DNA of 64,000 nucleotides from positions 1 through 64,000 of the IMG/VR virus record IMGVR_UViG_3300044948_000997. The stretch is one strand, 5' to 3'. This DNA comes from a virus. The position numbers and the translations under genes are program-made. Positions 17,327 to 26,526 of the stretch are shown here, piece by piece. The notes under the pieces were generated by a model. The model was given only the letters and a program-made list of their open reading frames with translations, did no database searches and was not told where the DNA came from. Position 1 is the first letter of the stretch; every line of letters begins with the position of its first letter.

Positions 17327-17756
17327 CTTTATTTTTATCTGTTTTGATGGTCCTAATCTGTCTTTTTATTGGTTTAATTGAATCATTAACTGCGTCAAAA
17401 TTATTCGCAATGTCATTTAAAATTGCTGCAAACTCATAATTTTCAAGTTCTTCATTCTTTTTCCATAAAACCGACACAAAACTCCTCATTTCTAAATCGG
17501 TTAAAGTGGCTCGAATTGAGATGGATTTTTTCATCAGTTTAAAAACCATATACAAAACCCCCATTTTTTTCTCGTGCGATAAACAAAAATAGTTGTCGAT
17601 TGATATGTTACTTAAGATATTGTTACTTACATTATCTAAGAATGAAATAAAAGAGGGATGATTTAGGTTTACTTTCATGGTTTCTTTGTCGTTTAAAATA
17701 AATACTGATATAAATGTTCTTGAAATAAAAACGGGATAAGTTTTTTTTAAACTCAC
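17319..17756 (-). CDS. phage protein of unknown function
   Basis: About 145 aa from a GTG at 17756, preferred because the longest frame (from 17870) overlaps the upstream gene by 86 nt. Helical, with an ADP-like acidic patch absent. The core residues KKMGVLYMVFKLMKKSISI and ELENYEFAAILNDIA show the ExYExAAxLxD pattern seen in UVR-like helical hairpins. No clear family. Confidence 0.45.
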   Translation of the reverse strand: MSLKKTYPVFISRTFISVFILNDKETMKVNLNHPSFISFLDNVSNNILSNISIDNYFCLSHEKKMGVLYMVFKLMKKSISIRATLTDLEMRSFVSVLWKKNEELENYEFAAILNDIANNFDAVNDSIKPIKRQIRTIKTDKNKDE

Positions 17757-17784
17757 CCCCTTTTTATTATTTAAATTGTTTAAA

Positions 17785-18144
17785 TTATTTGGCCCATTTA
17801 CCTCTAATAACAATTTGAGCGATAATGTTATATACTGATAAATCTTGATATGTGTCCTCAATGGCTTCACCTACCGTATCTTCTTTACCTAATAACACTA
17901 ATTGCTTCAATCTCTGTATCTTATCGTTCATTCTGAACCAAAGACCTGTTTGGGACAATTTAACCTCGTCAGGGGTCTCTAAACGAGTTCCAACCGATAT
18001 GTTATCGGGTCCGTAGTTTAATTGTTTTCTACAAAAGATTTCATACTGTTCTTTTAAGATTTTTTTGAATTCTGCGGTTGTTTCGGGATACTTTTCCTCA
18101 CATTGTTTAACCGGTGACTGGGGTACTGTTTTATCTTCTGACAT
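17785..18144 (-). CDS. DUF1599-like (nucleotide-modification-associated) protein
   Basis: 119 aa. YEIFCRKQLNYGPDNI, then GLWFRMNDKIQRLKQL, then EAIEDTYQDLSVYNIIA matches the DUF1599/Nmad1 all-alpha family (K..nYG, R..DK..R......... E...DT..DL..Y). These proteins are linked to modified-nucleotide metabolism in phages, and their fold relates to MazG-type pyrophosphohydrolases. Probably acts on nucleotides. First gene of the minus-strand trio. Confidence 0.65.
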   Translation of the reverse strand: MSEDKTVPQSPVKQCEEKYPETTAEFKKILKEQYEIFCRKQLNYGPDNISVGTRLETPDEVKLSQTGLWFRMNDKIQRLKQLVLLGKEDTVGEAIEDTYQDLSVYNIIAQIVIRGKWAK

Positions 18145-18193
18145 ATATTTTGTGTTTTTTAATAATATAATCGTTTTTATTTGTAATACAAAA

Positions 18194-18203
18194 TATTTAT
18201 ATA
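18194..18203 (+). promoter_or_regulatory. TATTTATA motif
   Basis: TATTTATATA 16 nt upstream of the ATG at 18220. Confidence 0.5.
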
Positions 18204-18219
18204 AAAAAGATATTACACG

Positions 18220-18468
18220 ATGGACAATTTTAATGAAATCGAGGAGAAGGAATCGGGAGAAACCGCCTCAAAACCAAAACACAACCAATTTATCAAAATG
18301 TTAACATTTAGGGTTGTACCAGCATATTATAGAGAAATTGAAAAGGTTGCGAAACATAAGAAATCTTCAGTTTCTAAATTAATTAGAACATATATTAAAG
18401 AAGGTATGATTCGTGATAAAGAAATAACCACACAATCTGCGGACTTTGAAACAGAACCAACAGTATAG
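18220..18468 (+). CDS. ribbon-helix-helix-like regulator
   Basis: 82 aa. The core MLTFRVVPAYYREIEKVAK followed by KSSVSKLIRTYIKEGM (about residues 27-64) has the strand-helix-helix pattern of CopG/Arc DNA-binding proteins. Acidic N-terminal and polar C-terminal tails. Probably a dimeric repressor or activator. It leads a two-gene unit. Confidence 0.65.
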   Translation: MDNFNEIEEKESGETASKPKHNQFIKMLTFRVVPAYYREIEKVAKHKKSSVSKLIRTYIKEGMIRDKEITTQSADFETEPTV

Positions 18469-18469
18469 T

Positions 18470-18796
18470 ATGAAAGATAACATATTGAACGAGGATACGA
18501 TTAAAGAGGTGTTAGATAAGGTAATTTTAGAACATGTATCTAAAGTGTCTAGACAGGATTTTTCTAGAGTACAATTTAAGATTGAGGAATTACAAAATTC
18601 ATTAAATGAAACCGTTAAAGAATTACGAAAATTAGAAGAATCGGTACCGTCAGGTTTAAAAAACATGACAAATGGAAGAGTTAATGGGATGAGGATTGGA
18701 TTAGCGAATTCACAAAAACTATTACAACAATTAAAAGACAAAATTAGACAATATAAAAAGAGTCTATACTCTCAACCAATACAAGAAAAGAAATAA
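18470..18796 (+). CDS. coiled-coil protein
   Basis: 108 aa from the ATG at 18470, one base after the upstream stop; the longer frame from 18446 would overlap it. Heptad-rich regions QFKIEELQNSLNETVKELR and LANSQKLLQQLKDKIRQY predict a coiled coil. Could be a partner of the RHH protein. Ends at a terminator. Function unknown. Confidence 0.6.
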   Translation: MKDNILNEDTIKEVLDKVILEHVSKVSRQDFSRVQFKIEELQNSLNETVKELRKLEESVPSGLKNMTNGRVNGMRIGLANSQKLLQQLKDKIRQYKKSLYSQPIQEKK

Positions 18797-18797
18797 A

Positions 18798-19157
18798 TTA
18801 ACGGAGGTTAAAATCTCCGTCATTTTTTAACATTTTTTTTCCTTTTTGAGTTAGGAAAAACAACTCTTCAGTGTTGTCGTCCTCATATGAATTCACTAAC
18901 CCCTTATGTTTAAGGTCAGTTAATATTGAACCTGCGATAATTTCTCTAAGAATTACATTAAATTCCTCTTCCTCAAATATATCATCACTTTCTTCATCTA
19001 ATTCCCCTAATATAAATTTCTCAGTTAATTTATCGTTTAGGTATTTTATTGTGAAATCAAAATTTTCAATTTCGTAATCTTTAAAGAAATTGGTTTCTTC
19101 TAAAATACAAAGAATTTCAGTCGTTTTTTCTATTACAATAGGTTGATATTTCGCCAT
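18798..19157 (-). CDS. small protein with winged-helix-like C-terminus
   Basis: 119 aa from MAKYQPIVIEK (ATG 19157); the longer frame adds a hydrophobic AT-rich leader that is unlikely to be coding. The acidic middle is followed by ILTDLKHKGLV and FFLTQKGKKML (about residues 81-111), which resembles the recognition helix and wing of wHTH proteins. Possible transcription regulator; low certainty. Confidence 0.5.
   Translation of the reverse strand: MAKYQPIVIEKTTEILCILEETNFFKDYEIENFDFTIKYLNDKLTEKFILGELDEESDDIFEEEEFNVILREIIAGSILTDLKHKGLVNSYEDDNTEELFFLTQKGKKMLKNDGDFNLR
18801..18828 (+). terminator. intrinsic terminator
   Basis: acggag 18801-18806 with ctccgt 18815-18820, then cattttttt. It overlaps the stop of the convergent minus-strand gene. 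Confidence 0.75.
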
Positions 19158-19266
19158 ATCTACATGTTTAATGTTTATTAAATTATAAACTAAAAAATTC
19201 AAAAAAAGAAATTTAGAGTTTAATATTTTACCAATTTTTAATATATTATCATATAAAATATAAATA

Positions 19267-20517
19267 ATGGGAAACGGAAAAATATTCATTCAAATCGCCT
19301 CTTACAGAGACCCTCAATTAATACCTACAATTAAAGACTGTATTGAAAAGGCTAAAAACCCTAAAAAGTTAGTTTTTTCTATTGCTTGGCAACATTCAAG
19401 TGAGGATGCTTGGGATAACTTAGATGAGTTTAAGGGAGATAAACGATTTAAAATTGTTGATATAAATTACTTAGACTCAAAGGGTGCATGTTGGGCAAGA
19501 AATCAATTACAACAAAATTATGATGGTGAAGAGTATACATTACAATTAGATTCACACCATAGATTTGTTGAAAATTGGGACGTTGAGTTAATATCAATGA
19601 TAAAACAATTACAAACCTTAGGTCATAAAAAACCTTTATTAACAGGGTATGTTTCGTCATTTGACCCTGATAATGACCCGGCAGGCAGAATTCCACAACC
19701 TTGGAAAATGAATTTTGATAGATTTATTCCTGAAGGAGCTGTGTTCTTTTTACCCGCAACCATTGACGATTATATGGAAAGAACTCAACCGATACCAGCG
19801 AGATTCTATTCCGCACACTTTTGTTTTACTTTAGGTTCTTTCGTTATCGACGTTCCTCATGACCCTGAATATTATTTTCATGGAGAAGAAATATCCATAG
19901 CTGTTAGAGCTTACACACATGGTTATGATTTATTTCACCCACATAAAACATTAATTTGGCATGAGTATACAAGAAAGGGTAGAACTAAACAATGGGACGA
20001 TGATAAACAATGGGTAAGTAAGAATGTTCATTGTCATAAGAGAAATCGTAAGTTATTTGAAATGGATGGTGAAATAAAAGATGTCGATTTTGGGATATAT
20101 GATTTTGGTACTGAAAGAACATTAGAGGATTATGAAAGATATTCCGGATTGTCATTTAAAAAGAGAGCGGTTCAACAATTTACATTGGATAATAATTTAG
20201 CACCAAACCCTCCATTATATGGTGAGGAATTTGATAAATCGTTTTTAAGTATATTTAAACATTGTATTGATATTGCTTTTGATAAAATACCATTAACCGA
20301 TTATGAATTTTTTGTAGTCGCATTTCATGATAGTAATGACAATACGTTACATAGAAAAGATATGGATGTTAGTGAAATTAATAATCTTAAAAACGACCCT
20401 GATGGGTACGGTAAAATTTGGAGAGAATTTCAAACAGATAAAAAACCAACGTATTGGGTGGTGTGGCCATTTAGTACGTCTCAGGGTTGGTGTGATAGAA
20501 TAACGGGAGATTTATAA
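19267..20517 (+). CDS. GlcNAc-type glycosyltransferase (GT60-like)
   Basis: 416 aa. IFIQIASYRDPQL at the N-terminus, CWARNQLQQNY, the metal-site block LQLDSHHRF (about residues 96-104) and YYFHGEEISIAVRAYTHGYD match the GlcNAc glycosyltransferase family related to Skp1 hydroxyproline GlcNAc transferase. It would transfer HexNAc from UDP-HexNAc to a protein or glycan in the cytoplasm. First gene of a seven-gene plus-strand operon with gaps of 1-7 nt or overlaps. Confidence 0.8.
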   Translation: MGNGKIFIQIASYRDPQLIPTIKDCIEKAKNPKKLVFSIAWQHSSEDAWDNLDEFKGDKRFKIVDINYLDSKGACWARNQLQQNYDGEEYTLQLDSHHRFVENWDVELISMIKQLQTLGHKKPLLTGYVSSFDPDNDPAGRIPQPWKMNFDRFIPEGAVFFLPATIDDYMERTQPIPARFYSAHFCFTLGSFVIDVPHDPEYYFHGEEISIAVRAYTHGYDLFHPHKTLIWHEYTRKGRTKQWDDDKQWVSKNVHCHKRNRKLFEMDGEIKDVDFGIYDFGTERTLEDYERYSGLSFKKRAVQQFTLDNNLAPNPPLYGEEFDKSFLSIFKHCIDIAFDKIPLTDYEFFVVAFHDSNDNTLHRKDMDVSEINNLKNDPDGYGKIWREFQTDKKPTYWVVWPFSTSQGWCDRITGDL

Positions 20518-20518
20518 C

Positions 20519-21049
20519 ATGAAATTACATTTAGGATGTGGGAATAAACATATTGAGGGATACGTTAATATTGATATTAGATATTTGCCGGGTGTTGATG
20601 AGGTTAACAATGTCGGTAGATTACGAAATTATAAAAACAATTCGGTAGATATAATTTATGCATCTCATATCTTAGAACATTTTGGTAGATGGGAATATCA
20701 ATCGGTGTTAAAGAGATGGTATGATTTATTAAAAAATGGAGGAACATTAAGATTAGGGGTTCCGGATTTTGGTGCAATCGTAGAATATTATAATAAGACA
20801 AAAGACTTAAGAGGGGTTTCCGGTATGTTATATGGTGGGCAAGACTATCCTGAAAATAATCATTATTGGGTTTGGGATTTTGATGTGTTATCTAAAGAAT
20901 TAAAAGAGATTGGGTTTACTGAAATAAATAAATATGATTGGAGAGATACTGAACATTCCAATCTTGATGATTATACACAATCATATCTCCCACATATGGA
21001 TAAAGAAAACGGTGTTTTATTAAGTTTAAATGTTGAGGCAAAAAAATAA
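20519..21049 (+). CDS. SAM-dependent methyltransferase
   Basis: 176 aa. LHLGCGNKHIEGYVNID (residues 3-19) is the SAM-binding motif I and following acidic strand. SVDIIYASHILEHF and LKNGGTLRLGVPDF are motifs II-III of class I methyltransferases. The type is common in polysaccharide loci, where it methylates sugars. Starts 1 nt after the GT60-like gene. Confidence 0.8.
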   Translation: MKLHLGCGNKHIEGYVNIDIRYLPGVDEVNNVGRLRNYKNNSVDIIYASHILEHFGRWEYQSVLKRWYDLLKNGGTLRLGVPDFGAIVEYYNKTKDLRGVSGMLYGGQDYPENNHYWVWDFDVLSKELKEIGFTEINKYDWRDTEHSNLDDYTQSYLPHMDKENGVLLSLNVEAKK

Positions 21050-21055
21050 GAAATT

Positions 21056-21940
21056 ATGGATGAGAATAAATATTTTTTAGATTTATGGGGAGGATCTCAT
21101 TATTATGATAAAACTAATGGAACTTATCAATTTTCAAGAGATTGTGGATTATTTTCTTGTTTAACAGTATTAACATATGGTATAAAAAAATTCACTTTAC
21201 ACGGGTACATTCCAAAAAATATTTCATTAACATTATTAGAATATGATTACAATACGGATTATTATAATGATTTATTTAAAATTGGTGATGGCGATTTTAA
21301 GTTAGATGATATTGACAATTTAACAATGGAACATCAAATGAAATATTGTGAACCGAGTTTTATAGGAATAGGTCGAGCTAAATCTCATTTAAATTTTAAT
21401 ATTTTAAAAAGAATTTATGATAAATATTTTATTTTATCTGACACCGTAAAAGAATATATAAAAGAGATTGAAGATAAACATATTTCAGATTATTCTAATA
21501 CCGTTTTAATTTGGGCTAGAAAGACTGACAAAGATCTTGAAATATTAGTTCCGGATGTTGCCGATTACATTAAATTAGTTGATGAATTAAATTTAAGAGG
21601 TAAAGACATAATATTACAAACCGACGATTTAAGGGTATATAACGATTTTAAATCATTAGGTTTAAAGTGTAGAACATTAGATGAAATACCATACGCAAAA
21701 GATAATTACAGTGGGTTTCATCGAAAATTATGTAACATTACTGATGAAGAATTTTTAATTGAATATAACATGACTAAAAAATATTACTTACAAAGAATAT
21801 TGGCATTAGTTCACGTCGCATCTAAATGTGATACGTTAATTATATATCCAGGTAATCTATCCACATATATTCCATTAATAAGAGGTAATTGGGATAACGT
21901 ATATTCCTACGAAAATAAACATAATTTAATTCCAGAATAA
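21056..21940 (+). CDS. fucosyltransferase-like glycosyltransferase
   Basis: 294 aa. VLIWARKTDKDLEILVP (about residues 148-164) followed by DIILQTDDLRVYNDF resembles the R-x-T-D-K / TDD core of GT-B alpha-1,6-fucosyltransferase/NodZ-like enzymes. The N-terminal half is unrecognised. It shares general layout with the next gene. Probably adds a deoxyhexose to the same glycan. ATG overlap with the following gene. Confidence 0.55.
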   Translation: MDENKYFLDLWGGSHYYDKTNGTYQFSRDCGLFSCLTVLTYGIKKFTLHGYIPKNISLTLLEYDYNTDYYNDLFKIGDGDFKLDDIDNLTMEHQMKYCEPSFIGIGRAKSHLNFNILKRIYDKYFILSDTVKEYIKEIEDKHISDYSNTVLIWARKTDKDLEILVPDVADYIKLVDELNLRGKDIILQTDDLRVYNDFKSLGLKCRTLDEIPYAKDNYSGFHRKLCNITDEEFLIEYNMTKKYYLQRILALVHVASKCDTLIIYPGNLSTYIPLIRGNWDNVYSYENKHNLIPE

Positions 21941-22788
21941 TGAAAGTATTAGTACAACACACCTTTAACACAGGAATGGGAGATTTTTTAAATTGCATTT
22001 ATGAATATTTCCACACTTGTGAAAATTTAAAAAAGATTGGATATAACGATTTTAGTATAAAATTTTCTTTAAATAAAAACGTTTACTTACACAAAGATTC
22101 GTTTTTTGATTTTTTTAAAAGAGAAACTTTTGAAACAATTTTTAATAGTATTGAGATTATCGACAATCCAATCGTTTCGGTAAAATATGGAGATATGGAA
22201 AGAATAATCTCAATTGGAAACGCAGACCCTGGTGCACATTTATGGGATTTATTTGTTGAGGATGGATATGATGAAAATGTTAAAAACGCATTTAAACAAT
22301 ATTCATATAAAAAACCTGAAATCCCATATATTGATTTTTTTAATGACAAAATTAATGAAAAATATCAAAATTTAAAGAAAGAATATGGTTTAGATGATTA
22401 CGTCTCAATTTATTATCGTACACACGATTTACAAGATAATGAAGACACATATGTTAATTTTGAGTCTGAATTTGATGAAATTATAAGAAATAATGATAAA
22501 ATATATGTTTCATCTAACGCGTATTTATTTAAAGAGTATGTTAAAAAATATGGTGATAAAATAGTAATGTACGATATACCGGGAGAAGATGTTGCAGGAA
22601 ACCATTATAATTACAACCGTGTTTTTTATGACAATAAAGACATGATACATTTGAGGACTGAGTTTGTTTTATTTGAAATGTTAACACTATCGGACTCAAA
22701 AGAGGTTAATTTTTTCACATTATGGGGAAGAGAATCTAACTTCTTATTATTAACAAAAGTTAAAGAAACCCCTATAATTACAAAATGA
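21940..22788 (+). CDS. putative GT-B glycosyltransferase
   Basis: 282 aa. Starts MKVLVQHTFNTGMGDFLNC, a typical sugar-nucleotide-fold opening. VSIYYRTHDLQDNEDTY (about 150-166) and KIYVSSNAYLFKEYV correspond to the R-x-H/D and S/T-D-N positions of fucosyltransferase-like proteins. Overlaps its neighbours by 1 and 4 nt. Substrate unknown. Confidence 0.5.
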   Translation: MKVLVQHTFNTGMGDFLNCIYEYFHTCENLKKIGYNDFSIKFSLNKNVYLHKDSFFDFFKRETFETIFNSIEIIDNPIVSVKYGDMERIISIGNADPGAHLWDLFVEDGYDENVKNAFKQYSYKKPEIPYIDFFNDKINEKYQNLKKEYGLDDYVSIYYRTHDLQDNEDTYVNFESEFDEIIRNNDKIYVSSNAYLFKEYVKKYGDKIVMYDIPGEDVAGNHYNYNRVFYDNKDMIHLRTEFVLFEMLTLSDSKEVNFFTLWGRESNFLLLTKVKETPIITK

Positions 22789-23639
22789 AATTAAGTTTTA
22801 CTTTTGAACCGTTAATGAGTTCGTGGGCACCACAAAGAATATTTAATGAATATTACAAATGGTTTAAAGAATCACATCAAAATGTTGACATTGAATATAT
22901 TAACATCGACAATTTCAATAAAACACCATGTGGTCTTTATTCTCCACATAATATGACTATTAGAAATGTGGAAAATAAAAAATATATGATTGTCACATAT
23001 TGGGATAGACCTGATGATTTTACCACTGATTATAATGGTTGGGATATTGAAAATTGTGTAGAGATACTAACGTCGGCTGGTGTTTCAGATAAAGTTGTTG
23101 CAACCCCAACGTCGTATTGCACATATTCATTATCACACGAAAATATTGCAAATGATATTAGAACCACGTTTGATAAAAAAACAAATAACGAATTACTTTT
23201 TAGGGGATTTTTATACTCAATAAGAAAAGAAATGGGTGACTTGGAACCCAATATGATAACAAATGAAAAATTGGGGACGTTTGAATATATGTCTGAAATA
23301 AACAATAATCAAATATCATTAAGTTTAAATGGAGCGGCGGAAATTTGTAATAGAGATATTGAAATATTATCTGTTGGGTCAGTATTATTTAGACCAAAAT
23401 TAAAACAGAAGTTTTATAATCAATTAATTGATGGAGTACATTATGTTGGTTTTGATGAAGATGAAAATCCAAATAATCAAATTGAAATCATTAAAGAAAA
23501 GTTTGCAGAAATGAGAAACCAATACGATTTATTAAAATCAATTTCAGAAAATGGCCTTAAATGGTATCATGAAAATGGTTCAATAAAAGGTAATGTTAAT
23601 GTATTAAAAAAAGTAATAAAAATAGAAAATTTAAAATAA
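22785..23639 (+). CDS. putative GT-B glycosyltransferase (CgeB-like)
   Basis: 284 aa. The C-terminal segment ISLSLNGAAEICNRDIEIL followed by SVGSVLFRPKL (about 180-210) resembles the conserved N-G-x-x-E-x-x-x-R-x-x-E/D nucleotide-sugar site of CgeB/DUF3880-type glycosyltransferases. Overlaps the previous gene by 4 nt; the next gene starts 0 nt after its stop. Part of the glycan operon. Confidence 0.55.
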   Translation: MKLSFTFEPLMSSWAPQRIFNEYYKWFKESHQNVDIEYINIDNFNKTPCGLYSPHNMTIRNVENKKYMIVTYWDRPDDFTTDYNGWDIENCVEILTSAGVSDKVVATPTSYCTYSLSHENIANDIRTTFDKKTNNELLFRGFLYSIRKEMGDLEPNMITNEKLGTFEYMSEINNNQISLSLNGAAEICNRDIEILSVGSVLFRPKLKQKFYNQLIDGVHYVGFDEDENPNNQIEIIKEKFAEMRNQYDLLKSISENGLKWYHENGSIKGNVNVLKKVIKIENLK

Positions 23640-24404
23640 ATGACAAATCAATCAACTAAAGTCATTTTAACAATGACAACAATACCTAATAGATTGAATG
23701 ACTCAACATTAGAAACGGGGATTGGACCCGTTATTGTTAGGATGACAACATTATCATATGATAATTATGAATTACATTTAAACATACCATATATTAATGC
23801 TAAAATAAATCAAGAATACATTATACCTGATTGGTTACAAAATTATCAATCAGATAAATTAAAAATTTTTAGAACCATTGATTATGGTTCAGTTACTAAA
23901 ATCTTACCGACATTAGAAAGAATAAATGACCCTGAACAGATAATCATAACGGTAGACGATGATTTGGAATACATGGATGGATTTATTGAATATCATTTAT
24001 TAAAAAGAAACGATTATCCCGATTTTGCTTTGGGGTTTGCTGGCGTTGGATCAATAGGTGGTGATTGTCATTTTTGTACTACATTACCTAAAGACACTAG
24101 AGTTAAAATATTGGAAGGATATAAAACCGCGTCATATAAAAGAAGTTTTTTTAATGACGATTTTTATGAATTTTCAAAAGGTAGTTGGAGTGATGATGTA
24201 ATAATCTCAGCATACTTGGGTAAAAATAATATTCAAAAATATGTAATGAGTTATAATTTAGATGAAGACTTTAATCCAGTAGTTGAGTCTTTTCCTGTGG
24301 TTAGAATATTACCTAATGAAGCAGGTGGATGTCACGTGTTTAGAAATGAAAACATATACGATAATAGTAGTTCGTACCATAAATTAGGATATCTTGAAAA
24401 ATAG
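23640..24404 (+). CDS. GT-A-type glycosyltransferase
   Basis: 254 aa. ILTMTTIPNRL near the start, IIITVDDDLEYMDG with a DDD metal motif (about residues 100-113), and FSKGSWSDDVIISAYL near the C-terminus as an acidic acceptor-site block. Resembles uncharacterised GT-A enzymes of capsule loci. Follows without a gap in the operon. Confidence 0.6.
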   Translation: MTNQSTKVILTMTTIPNRLNDSTLETGIGPVIVRMTTLSYDNYELHLNIPYINAKINQEYIIPDWLQNYQSDKLKIFRTIDYGSVTKILPTLERINDPEQIIITVDDDLEYMDGFIEYHLLKRNDYPDFALGFAGVGSIGGDCHFCTTLPKDTRVKILEGYKTASYKRSFFNDDFYEFSKGSWSDDVIISAYLGKNNIQKYVMSYNLDEDFNPVVESFPVVRILPNEAGGCHVFRNENIYDNSSSYHKLGYLEK

Positions 24405-24407
24405 TAT

Positions 24408-26084
24408 ATGAGTAAAGTAACAATAGTAACAGGTATTTGGGACATAAAAAGAAGTGAACTATCCGAAGGGTGGAATCGTTCTTTTAATCATTATTTAATT
24501 CATTTATCTAACTTAATGAAAGTTGATGACAACATGATAATTTATGTTGAGGAGAAATATAAGTCATTTGTGGAAGAAAAAAGAAGTTCAAGCAATACAT
24601 TGATTATTGTCAGAGAATTAGAATGGTTTAAATCAAACGAGTTAATTTTCAATAACATACAAAAAATAAGACAATCGTCTGAATGGTACAATCAGTCTGG
24701 TTGGTTACCGGAAAGTACTCAGGCTAAATTAGAGATGTACAATCCGATTGTTATGTCTAAAATGTTTTTATTAAATGACGCATCTATTATGGACCCATTT
24801 AATTCTACACATATGGTTTGGGTTGATGGTGCGTTAACCAACACAGTACATGAGGGTTATTTTTGGAATGATAATGTTATTAAAAAATTAAACAAACATT
24901 TTAATAAATTTAGTTTTGTTTGTTTTCCATATGACGGTAAAGTTGAAATCCATGGTTTCAAGTATGATGAGATGTGTAAATATGCAAACGATGAAGTTAA
25001 TAAAGTTGCTAGAGGTGGTATTTTTGGTGGTCCTAAACATTTAATAAATCATATTAATCAAATATATTATGATTTATTAAGCGACACCTTATCAAAAGGA
25101 TTGATGGGGACTGAGGAGAGTTTATTTACCATAATGACTTATAAACATCCCGATTTAATACAATACTTTGAAATTGAATCAAATGGACTGTTGGGGTTAT
25201 TTTTTGAAAATTTAAAAAATGATAATTTAACACCTAAGATTGAGGGTAAACAATTAAATAACATTAATTTACATGATAGAGAAAATGTTGCATTATATGT
25301 TTTAACGTACAATTCACCAAGACAATTTGAAAAATTATGTTTATCCTTTGAAACGTATGATAGGAACTTCATAGATAGACCTAAAAAATTTCTATTAAAT
25401 AATTCATTAGATAGGTCGACAGACTTGGCGTATGCTGAACTTTGTGATAGATATGGTTTTGAAGAAATTAAAAAAGACAATATAGGTATTTGCGGTGGTA
25501 GACAATTTATTGCGGAACATTCAGATGAACATGGTTTTGATTATTATTTCTTTTTTGAGGACGATATGTTTTTTTATATGGGTCCCGATGAATTTTGTAG
25601 AAATGGTTTTAGAAGAAAAATAAAAGATTTCTACAATGTTATGATGGACGTTATTTGGAAAGAAAATTTTGATTATTTAAAATGGAATTTTAGTGAATTT
25701 TTTGGTGACAACACAAGACAATGGGCTTGGCACAACGTACCAGCAAATGTTAGGTCAGAATTATTCAAAGACGCACCAATCAAATTTAACGACGATTATA
25801 GTTTAGCTCCGTTTTTAAATTTTAAAAACATTAAATCACATAAAGGATTACCATACGCTACAGGTGAGATTTATTATTGTAATTGGCCACAAGTGGTTTC
25901 AAAAGAAGGTAATAAGAAAATGTTTTTAGATACAAAATGGGGTCACCCATACGAACAAACTTGGATGTCTCACATATATCAAGAAACAATTAAAGGTAAG
26001 GTTAACACCGCAATACTTTTAGCGTCACCAACAGAACATGATAGATTTGATCATTATCCCGGAAACGATAGAAGGGAAAATTAA
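24408..26084 (+). CDS. HtrL/YibB-like plus GT-A glycosyltransferase fusion
   Basis: 558 aa. The N-terminal half (about 1-280) has VTIVTGIWDIKRSELSEGW and a STHMVWVDGALT block, typical of HtrL/YibB proteins. The C-terminal half starts NVALYVLTYNSPRQ (about 291) and contains DYYFFFEDDMFFY, a GT2-like metal site. Two glycosyltransferase-like modules in one chain imply sequential transfer or coupled initiation. Last gene of the operon. HtrL homologues sit in LPS core clusters, so a surface-glycan target is plausible. Confidence 0.7.
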   Translation: MSKVTIVTGIWDIKRSELSEGWNRSFNHYLIHLSNLMKVDDNMIIYVEEKYKSFVEEKRSSSNTLIIVRELEWFKSNELIFNNIQKIRQSSEWYNQSGWLPESTQAKLEMYNPIVMSKMFLLNDASIMDPFNSTHMVWVDGALTNTVHEGYFWNDNVIKKLNKHFNKFSFVCFPYDGKVEIHGFKYDEMCKYANDEVNKVARGGIFGGPKHLINHINQIYYDLLSDTLSKGLMGTEESLFTIMTYKHPDLIQYFEIESNGLLGLFFENLKNDNLTPKIEGKQLNNINLHDRENVALYVLTYNSPRQFEKLCLSFETYDRNFIDRPKKFLLNNSLDRSTDLAYAELCDRYGFEEIKKDNIGICGGRQFIAEHSDEHGFDYYFFFEDDMFFYMGPDEFCRNGFRRKIKDFYNVMMDVIWKENFDYLKWNFSEFFGDNTRQWAWHNVPANVRSELFKDAPIKFNDDYSLAPFLNFKNIKSHKGLPYATGEIYYCNWPQVVSKEGNKKMFLDTKWGHPYEQTWMSHIYQETIKGKVNTAILLASPTEHDRFDHYPGNDRREN

Positions 26085-26135
26085 TATATTTATCACAACA
26101 CCATAATAGTTTAAACAATCGACAAATGACAGACG

Positions 26136-26381
26136 GTGATAGTAAAACACATAAAAAATTTAAAAAAACGAGAACACCGAATTCCGTTTCTAAAAGACAT
26201 GTTTTTAATGTTGTCCCTATTCTTCAATCCTTTTGGGTTCGATGCCGTACAGTATTCCCTAATATTACTAACAGGGAGTTTATGGAAAGCGAATTTCGTA
26301 TTGTATTGTATTGCGGGATTATTTTTTGGTTTATATATCTACTATACCAAATTGTTACATAAAAACAAAACCTCCGATTAG
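26136..26381 (+). CDS. small membrane protein
   Basis: 81 aa from a GTG start. Chosen over an overlapping 78-aa ATG frame at 26126 because this frame has a coherent sequence: basic N-terminus, FFNPFGFDAVQYSLI, and a C-terminal transmembrane helix VLYCIAGLFFGLYIYY. Its stop lies within a terminator stem. A TATTTATC element sits at 26087-26094. Function unknown. Confidence 0.5.
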   Translation: MIVKHIKNLKKREHRIPFLKDMFLMLSLFFNPFGFDAVQYSLILLTGSLWKANFVLYCIAGLFFGLYIYYTKLLHKNKTSD

Positions 26382-26392
26382 GAGGTTTTTTT
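26369..26392 (+). terminator. intrinsic terminator
   Basis: aacctcc 26369-26375 with ggaggtt 26381-26387 and a T run. It ends the plus-strand gene and overlaps the end of a convergent 48-aa minus-strand ORF. Confidence 0.8.
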
Positions 26393-26524
26393 AGTTTTAT
26401 CTTTTTCAGGTTGTTTTAACCCTTTTTTTAAATCTTCTTTTTTATCTATATCAGATTTAATTGCTGTTTTGTGTTGGTTGGAAATTTTCTTTTTTTCCTC
26501 TTCCGACATTTCTATAATACTCAT
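26378..26524 (-). CDS. 48-aa highly charged protein
   Basis: MSIIEMSEEEKKKISNQHKT start; over half of residues are Lys, Glu or Asp. The ATG lies 2 nt after the stop of the 104-aa gene, as the third gene of a minus-strand operon, which is the main reason to call it. Probably helical. Function unknown. Confidence 0.5.
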   Translation of the reverse strand: MSIIEMSEEEKKKISNQHKTAIKSDIDKKEDLKKGLKQPEKDKTKKTS

Positions 26525-26526
26525 GA

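Noticed and set aside
17756-17870. Upstream extension of the 17319 gene
   Set aside because: It would overlap the DUF1599-like gene by 86 nt and has a hydrophobic/Asn-rich leader unlike the rest.
26126-26362. 78-aa ATG frame overlapping the small membrane protein
   Set aside because: The +1 frame starting with GTG at 26136 gives a more protein-like sequence with an FFNPFGFD block and a clear transmembrane helix.
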